This document shows positions 59,101 through 64,000 of a stretch of DNA of 64,000 bases, one piece after another. The position numbers and the translations under genes were made by a program. The notes under the pieces are model-generated. The model was not told the DNA's origin. It worked only from the letters and a program-made list of their open reading frames with translations, and searched no databases. The stretch spans positions 62,001 through 126,000 of the forward strand of contig JAYMSP010000004.1 of assembly GCA_036897095.1 (NCBI GenBank), written 5' to 3'. How positions within the stretch are numbered: the stretch's first letter is position 1; each line of letters starts with the position of its first letter. The DNA comes from Plantago elongata (taxonomy: Eukaryota > Streptophyta > Magnoliopsida > Lamiales > Plantaginaceae).

Positions 59101-61498
59101 TGAATTCCTTTGATAAAATCAAATTCCATTGCTATTGGATTCACTTGCTTGTATCTTCTATTTATCCGAACTCAGGAGAGAATAAAAATGTGCTAGTTTA
59201 CAGATTCTCTGCTCTCTTTAGATTGCATGATGTTAGATTCTCTTCACTTATCTTGTAGTGTTTGTCATTGTGCATTGCATTATGTCTGATCCTTTTTACT
59301 TGAATTCAATAAAGTGTCAGATTTCCTTATTCTTGCTATCTGAAGTATGTACTAGCTACTTAGAATGAGTAAGGTTGCACGAATTATTTGGTGCCTTCAG
59401 TCCTACATGCACCAAGTTGCACGAAGTATTCTGATCAGAATTTCCTTCTTTATCCAGAAATGCTTATAATATGGTGTTGCATAAGTTTGGGGAGAAGCTT
59501 TATGCGGGACTTGTATCGACATTGACATTCCATCTTCAAACAATGTCAAAAGGCATAGAGGCTGCACAAGGTGATTCCTTCATGGAAGAGCTAAACACAA
59601 AGTGGAACGATCATAACAAAGCACTGCAGATGATTCGTGACATACTTATGTACATGGATAGAACTTTCAGCCCAAGCACCAACAAGACCCCTGTTCATGA
59701 GCTTGGGCTAAATCTTTGGAGGGACTATGTTATCCATTGTAGCAAAATCCAGACGCGACTTCTGAACACACTTTTGGAGCTGATACTGAGGGAACGTTCA
59801 GGTGAAGTGATCAACAGAGGGCTGATGAGAAATATAATCAAGATGCTGATGCATTTAGGAACTTCTGTATACCAAGAAGATTTCGAGAAACCATTTCTTG
59901 ATGTTTCAGCCGATTACTACAGAGCGGAATCTCAGGAGTTTATTGAATGCAGTGATTGTGGTGACTATCTAAAAAAAGCTGAAAGGCGCCTGAATGAAGA
60001 AATTGAGAGGGTTTCGCACTATTTGGATGAAAAGAGTGAAGATAAGATAACTAATGTTGTAGAGAAAGAAATGATAGCCAACCACATGCTTAGACTAGTT
60101 CATATGGAGAACTCAGGGCTTGTAAATATGCTTCTCGACGATGAATTTGAAGACATGGGAAGAATGTACAATTTATTCCGGAGGGTCCCTAATGGTCTCT
60201 CAACCATTAGAGATGTAATGACATCTCACATCAGAGAAACTGGAAAGCAACTTGTTACTGACCCTGAAAAATCAAAGAATCCAGTGGAGTTTGTCGAATT
60301 GCTCCTTGAGAAAAGGGATAAATACGACAAGATCATAAGCTTGGCGTTCAACAATGACAAAACCTTCCAGAACGCATTGAATTCTTCCTTTGAGTATTTT
60401 ATCAATTTGAACACCCGTTCTCCGGAATATATATCATTGTTTGTTGATGATAAGCTGCGCAAAGGACTGAAGGGAGTAAAAGAAGAAGACATTGAGAATA
60501 TTCTTGACAAAGTGATGATTCTGTTCCGTTATCTCCAGGAGAAAGACATATTTGAGAAATATTACAAGCAACATTTAGCAAAGCGGCTCTTGTCAGGTAA
60601 AACGATGTCTGATGATGCTGAGAGAAGTCTGATTGTGAAATTGAAGACTGAATGTGGTTATCAGTTTACTTCAAAATTGGAAGGCATGTTTACTGACATG
60701 AGGACATCGCAGGATACCATGCAAGGGTTTTACACAGCTTGTGGGAATGAGTTAGCAAATGGCCCTGCGCTGGTCGTCCAGGTTTTGACTACTGGATCTT
60801 GGCCCACTCAATCAAGCAACACCTGCAACCTGCCAGCAGAACTGTCAGCTCTGTGTGAGAAGTTCAGGTCATACTACCTTGGGACCCACACTGGCCGGAG
60901 ATTATCATGGCAGACTAACATGGGCACGGCTGATCTAAGAGCATCTTTTGGAGATGGTCAGAAGTACGAGCTTAATGTGTCAACTTACCAAATGTGTGTT
61001 CTAATGCTTTTTAACAATGCTGAATCCCTCAGCTGTAAGGAAATTGAACAGGCAACTGAAATTCCGTCTCCAGATCTAAAAAGGTGTCTGCAGTCCCTAG
61101 CTTGCGTCAAAGGGAAAAATGTTCTCAAGAAAGATCCTATGAGTAAGGACATTGGAGAGGATGATGTATTCTCTGTTAATGACAAATTTACAAGCAAACT
61201 TCGGAAAGTGAAGATAGGAACAGTGGTAGCGCAAAAAGAATCAGAGCCTGAGAAGCAAGAGACAAGACAGAAGGTGGAGGAAGATAGAAAGCCACAGATT
61301 GAGGCTGCAATTGTGAGAATTATGAAGTCTAGGAAGGTGTTAGATCATAATAACATCATTACAGAGGTCACAAAACAGCTGCAGCCTCGGTTTTTGGCTA
61401 ATCCAGGGGAGATCAAGAAACGTCTGGAATCCCTTATTGAACGAGAGTTCTTGGAGAGGGATCGTGATGACAGAAAATTGTACCGATATCTTGCCTGA
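56160..61498 (+). CDS. CUL3: Cullin-3
   Basis: Two exons, 56160-56323 and 59458-61498, giving 734 residues (Arabidopsis CUL3A is of the same length class). Cullin-3 is the scaffold of CRL3 ubiquitin ligases; BTB proteins bind its N-terminal half and RBX1 the C-terminal half. The start MSSGQKKRNFQIEAFKHKVV is that of plant CUL3. Cullin repeats cover about 20-370, the cullin homology core includes KYYKQHLAKRLLSGKTMSDD, and the winged-helix end has the neddylation region EAAIVRIMKSRKVLDHNNII and the terminal RDDRKLYRYLA. No defect is seen. The ATG at 56160 is chosen because it opens the conserved N-terminus; the six bases upstream in frame lack an ATG. The single intron is 3.1 kb. Confidence 0.97.
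56324..59457 (+). other. Single 3.1-kb intron of cullin-3
   Basis: It splits the arginine codon of ...EELYR|NAYN and runs from GTTTGT to ATCCAG. Several short open frames inside show no family resemblance. It is long enough to hold intron-mediated enhancer signals, but none is identifiable by eye. Confidence 0.8.
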
Positions 61499-62351
61499 GC
61501 TGAAAAATTATATCAGGGTCTCCCTTTTTTTTCTTCTTCTCCTTCAGGTTAACTAATCTTACTGTTGGGAGTCTCCGATTTAATTTAAGCTATAAGTCAT
61601 CCATCATTTGTTGTTACAAAAGCTTTCTTAGTTGACTTGGGGTTAATTGAACCTCATACATCGTTGAAGCAGGTTTACAATCCTCTGCTGACAACTATTA
61701 CATTTTCGGCACTAGCCGTGGTTGTTAACAATACTCTGCTGGAAAAACAGTTCGAACCAAATCTCCTTTTGATGGTGTTTTTAAACAAGGGCATATAAGA
61801 CAATGCATTCTCACACCCCTCTTGCTTACTCGTCACTTCACATACTCTGCAAATTTTAGTTGCTCAATTTACAAATTTTTTTAGCAAGTAAATTTTCCCG
61901 ACTATATTCCGGATAACTTCTAACATTAGGGTTGTCTTTTAGTTTTAAAACATGATATTGTGATAAAAATTGTACTTGTGGGCAAGGTGTAACATTTTTC
62001 ATTAATTGTTGGGTGTAGTGTAGATATTTACAGATTAAAATGGTAAATATATGAAGTTGTGCCGTATAATTGAAAAGGTAGTAATAATGTGATATACTGT
62101 CATATGGGAACGTGGCTTCAGATAATTTTATTACTCAAAAAGGAGGAAGAAATTCATGGGGAAGATAATTCCCTCTTATTATTCCAAAATACATGAAAGC
62201 AGGTATCTCTCAAGAACTAAGTGAACATAATACTACATAGCTAACATGTAAAATAACATGTCAAAGATAACATTTCTCTGTAACCGAGTTCTTCGCCCCT
62301 CACACAATGAAAACAAAAAAGGAGCTGGAAAAATAACATGTGCGCAGCAGC
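61499..62351. other. Convergent 3' flanks of cullin-3 and the HAD gene
   Basis: Probable 3' UTRs; nothing else seen. Confidence 0.5.
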
Positions 62352-64000
62352 TTAGGACTCAGACCGGAGAATGCGGTCTTTAATCTCCACGAAAGTTTTC
62401 ACATCTGTACCCCATAACCTGCACGTTCATTTCGAAGTATTTATCAAACGCCTTAAATTATATATAACCGAGTTTTCTTACTATAAGCTCGATGAAGTTG
62501 GCTTTAGAAATATTGGACAATCTTCATGACTCATGAGTAGTTTGCATCACTACTGAAAGTCTGAAAGTGGTAACATTTTACTACTTACCAGCAATCAATT
62601 CCAACTGCATTAGCACCACCCCTGTCAGCCTTTTTATCGTCTCCGACATGAACTGCTTTGCTGGCCTCCACAGAGATCAGATCTGCAACATTACAATGAT
62701 CAGAGAAAAAGTGATTTTGTGTCCATTCTAACATACTGAAATAAGGAACGATCTGCATATGGTGCCCTCGAAAGGTATTTGAGTAGCAAAAGTGTGAGAA
62801 AAGGGATGCAGCTTTTGGTCAAATGGCTACCCTGTCTCACCAAGCTTACTCTTGGGTTTATGTACATGTGAAACAAGAACAGGCTTGTTATCGACAACAT
62901 AGTATAGCTCAGTTGGTAAGACGCTTCACCTCCAACCAATAGGTCGGGCGGGGGGTTCGGGTCACCCTTTAGCCGTTTAAAAAAAAAAAAAAAAGAACAG
63001 GCTTGTTATCTAAATTACATACCTAAAGCAGCTTCAAATATCTTCCCGTCAGGTTTTTCATATCCAACTTCTGAGGATATGATAACAGCATCAAACCTAA
63101 AGCAAAGTCAGCAAATAAAGAATTGAAAAGACAAATTGATTGAAACCGGACATCTGTTGCTTGCAGCTCTGAGCATGTAAATACTTCAGTATTTAGTATT
63201 CCAACATTCTTTTACCTTTCCTGGTTAGAGCAAATCACGCGATATTTTGGAGAATGTCACTCCTTATTAAATTTACCGGCAACTAAATTTCTCACCAATT
63301 CTGATTATCAGTAAAATACACTGACCACCCATATCGGAGATTGATTCAGCGTGGTAGGACCAAAACGTTTACGGGGTAGTATATAAAAAAGACCAATAGT
63401 GAACTTAGATATACTTCTAATTCTACCAAGTCTGTATCCTGATTGTCTGACCGCTCACAGGTGACGGACATAGATATCTGTATGACAATTGAATGAAAAG
63501 GCAGGACAATGGAAGAGGTTATGGAACTTAGTAACTTACAAATCTAATACATTCAGATCCATCAAAAGCTTCCTTAGCCGGGAGTCGAAGTTGGAGACAA
63601 CAGCGAGTTTAACTGTGTGATTATGCAATTATAATGTAAAAGAGAGTATTTATGAAGAAAAACTATTTGAATCAGTGGAAATAACATAGAATAATGAATA
63701 TACTTGATGACCTCCAGAATCTTTAAGACATAATATTGTGTCATAAGCTCCATCAGGGAGATGCCATGCATCACCATTTGCATAGTACTGATGCAAAGAA
63801 AAGAAAAGAAAAAAAATAAAGACATAACACACCACAGTTTCGGAATACGTTCAAGGTGCAAAATAACAAGAATTTACATTTTAAGTAAGATGAAAAATTT
63901 CCTAAAATTGATTTACTTTGAACGTTAGAAAAGGAAGAATGCTACCTCGTATACTTCTTCAAAGTAATTTATGTTGTCACAGCCAGTGGCTTCAGAAACA
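62352..64000 (-). CDS. HAD-superfamily hydrolase, HDHD3-like (partial, 5' end outside window)
   Basis: Exons on the minus strand: 64000-63956 (cut by the window edge), 63787-63712, 63612-63540, 63096-63023, 62682-62589, 62418-62352, ending LWGTDVKTFVEIKDRILRSES and TAA. The frame is continuous. HAD motif II is in VVSNFDSRL, the motif III lysine in EVGYEKPDGKIF, and motif IV is HVGDDKKADRGGANAVGIDCW. The text closely follows a plant HAD hydrolase that I know from Arabidopsis (At2g41250), whose substrate is not known to me. The N-terminal motif I (DxDxT) lies outside the window. The exon ending at 63712 uses a donor GTCATC, which is weak but keeps the frame. Intron 4 contains the SINE. Confidence 0.9.
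62893..62992 (+). mobile_element. tRNA-derived SINE, short, with perfect target duplication
   Basis: A tRNA-like head has box A (TAGCTCAGTTGG, about 62905-62916) and box B (GGTTCGGGTCAC, about 62954-62965), a short tail TTTAGCCGTTTAA, then a poly-A run. A perfect 18-bp duplication AAGAACAGGCTTGTTATC flanks it (62875-62892 and 62993-63010). About 100 bp in total, among the shortest SINEs. It lies in an intron of the HAD gene, antisense to it. The perfect duplication suggests a young insertion. Confidence 0.9.

Noticed and set aside
60226-61197. Minus-strand open frames within cullin-3
   Set aside because: Shadows of the conserved coding exon.
62905-62980. Functional tRNA gene
   Set aside because: Box A and B are tRNA-like, but there is no acceptor stem pairing, it has a poly-A tail and it is bounded by target duplications: a SINE.
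1-64000. CRISPR arrays, bacterial operons, organelle-derived long inserts
   Set aside because: Nothing with direct repeats and spacers; all genes have plant introns; no plastid or mitochondrial gene block was recognised.

Overview
The window is nuclear DNA of a flowering plant, almost certainly a core eudicot. It is AT-rich, its genes have many GT..AG introns, and it encodes plant-specific proteins: a PH-RCC1-FYVE-BRX (PRAF) protein, an HVA22 protein, DUF295 F-box proteins and clustered MATH-only proteins. Plant promoter signals (telo-box, site II) flank a ribosomal protein gene. Some protein details would fit Caryophyllales, but I cannot settle the species.

Layout. 1-4.3 kb: intergenic, with a long-terminal-inverted-repeat element, a small CACTA-type element and a MITE. 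4.4-4.9 kb: a one-exon gene for an acidic protein of unknown function. 5.8-9.5 kb: a Stowaway-like MITE, then the helicase part of a dead Helitron carrying a small TRIM-type LTR element. 11.7-13.7 kb (-): ribosomal protein S9. 14.3-18.5 kb: a decayed MATH gene, a truncated LINE and an inverted MATH exon relic. 19.2-24.3 kb (-): the nine-exon PRAF gene. 25.8-28.1 kb (-): an F-box/DUF295 gene with three in-frame stops. 29.0-31.8 kb (+): proteasome subunit beta-5. 32.5-33.4 kb (-): HVA22-like gene. 35.0-37.8 and 44.5-47.4 kb (-): two intact paralogous MATH-MATH genes, separated by a LINE and a Ty3/gypsy remnant. 50.8-51.5 kb (-): a secreted proline-rich protein with internal repeats. 52.8-54.1 kb: a LINE 3' tail and a 117-bp tandem repeat. 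56.2-61.5 kb (+): cullin-3. 62.4 kb to the right edge (-): the 3' part of a HAD-hydrolase gene with a short SINE in an intron.

Functional links. Cullin-3, proteasome beta-5, an F-box gene and MATH-domain genes all belong to, or resemble parts of, the ubiquitin-proteasome system. They are not an operon and the proximity is probably chance. The MATH genes lack a BTB domain, so they are not obvious CUL3 adaptors. PRAF is expected to act at membranes (phosphoinositide binding), HVA22 at the ER, and S9 in the small ribosomal subunit.

The least explained coding item is the 221-residue secreted proline-rich protein, with about five repeats of an N/K-x-x-P-H-x-K-[IT]-[AV]-S type, which looks like a multi-copy peptide precursor. 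Other points of note are a 63-bp duplication that gives one MATH gene two in-frame splice acceptors, a species-variable 22-residue triplicate in PRAF, a SINE sharing its tail with a LINE fragment in the same window, and a 39-codon tandem repeat that resembles a ribosomal protein bS18 motif. Exon limits were read by eye from splice motifs, frame continuity and family memory; no alignment was run.
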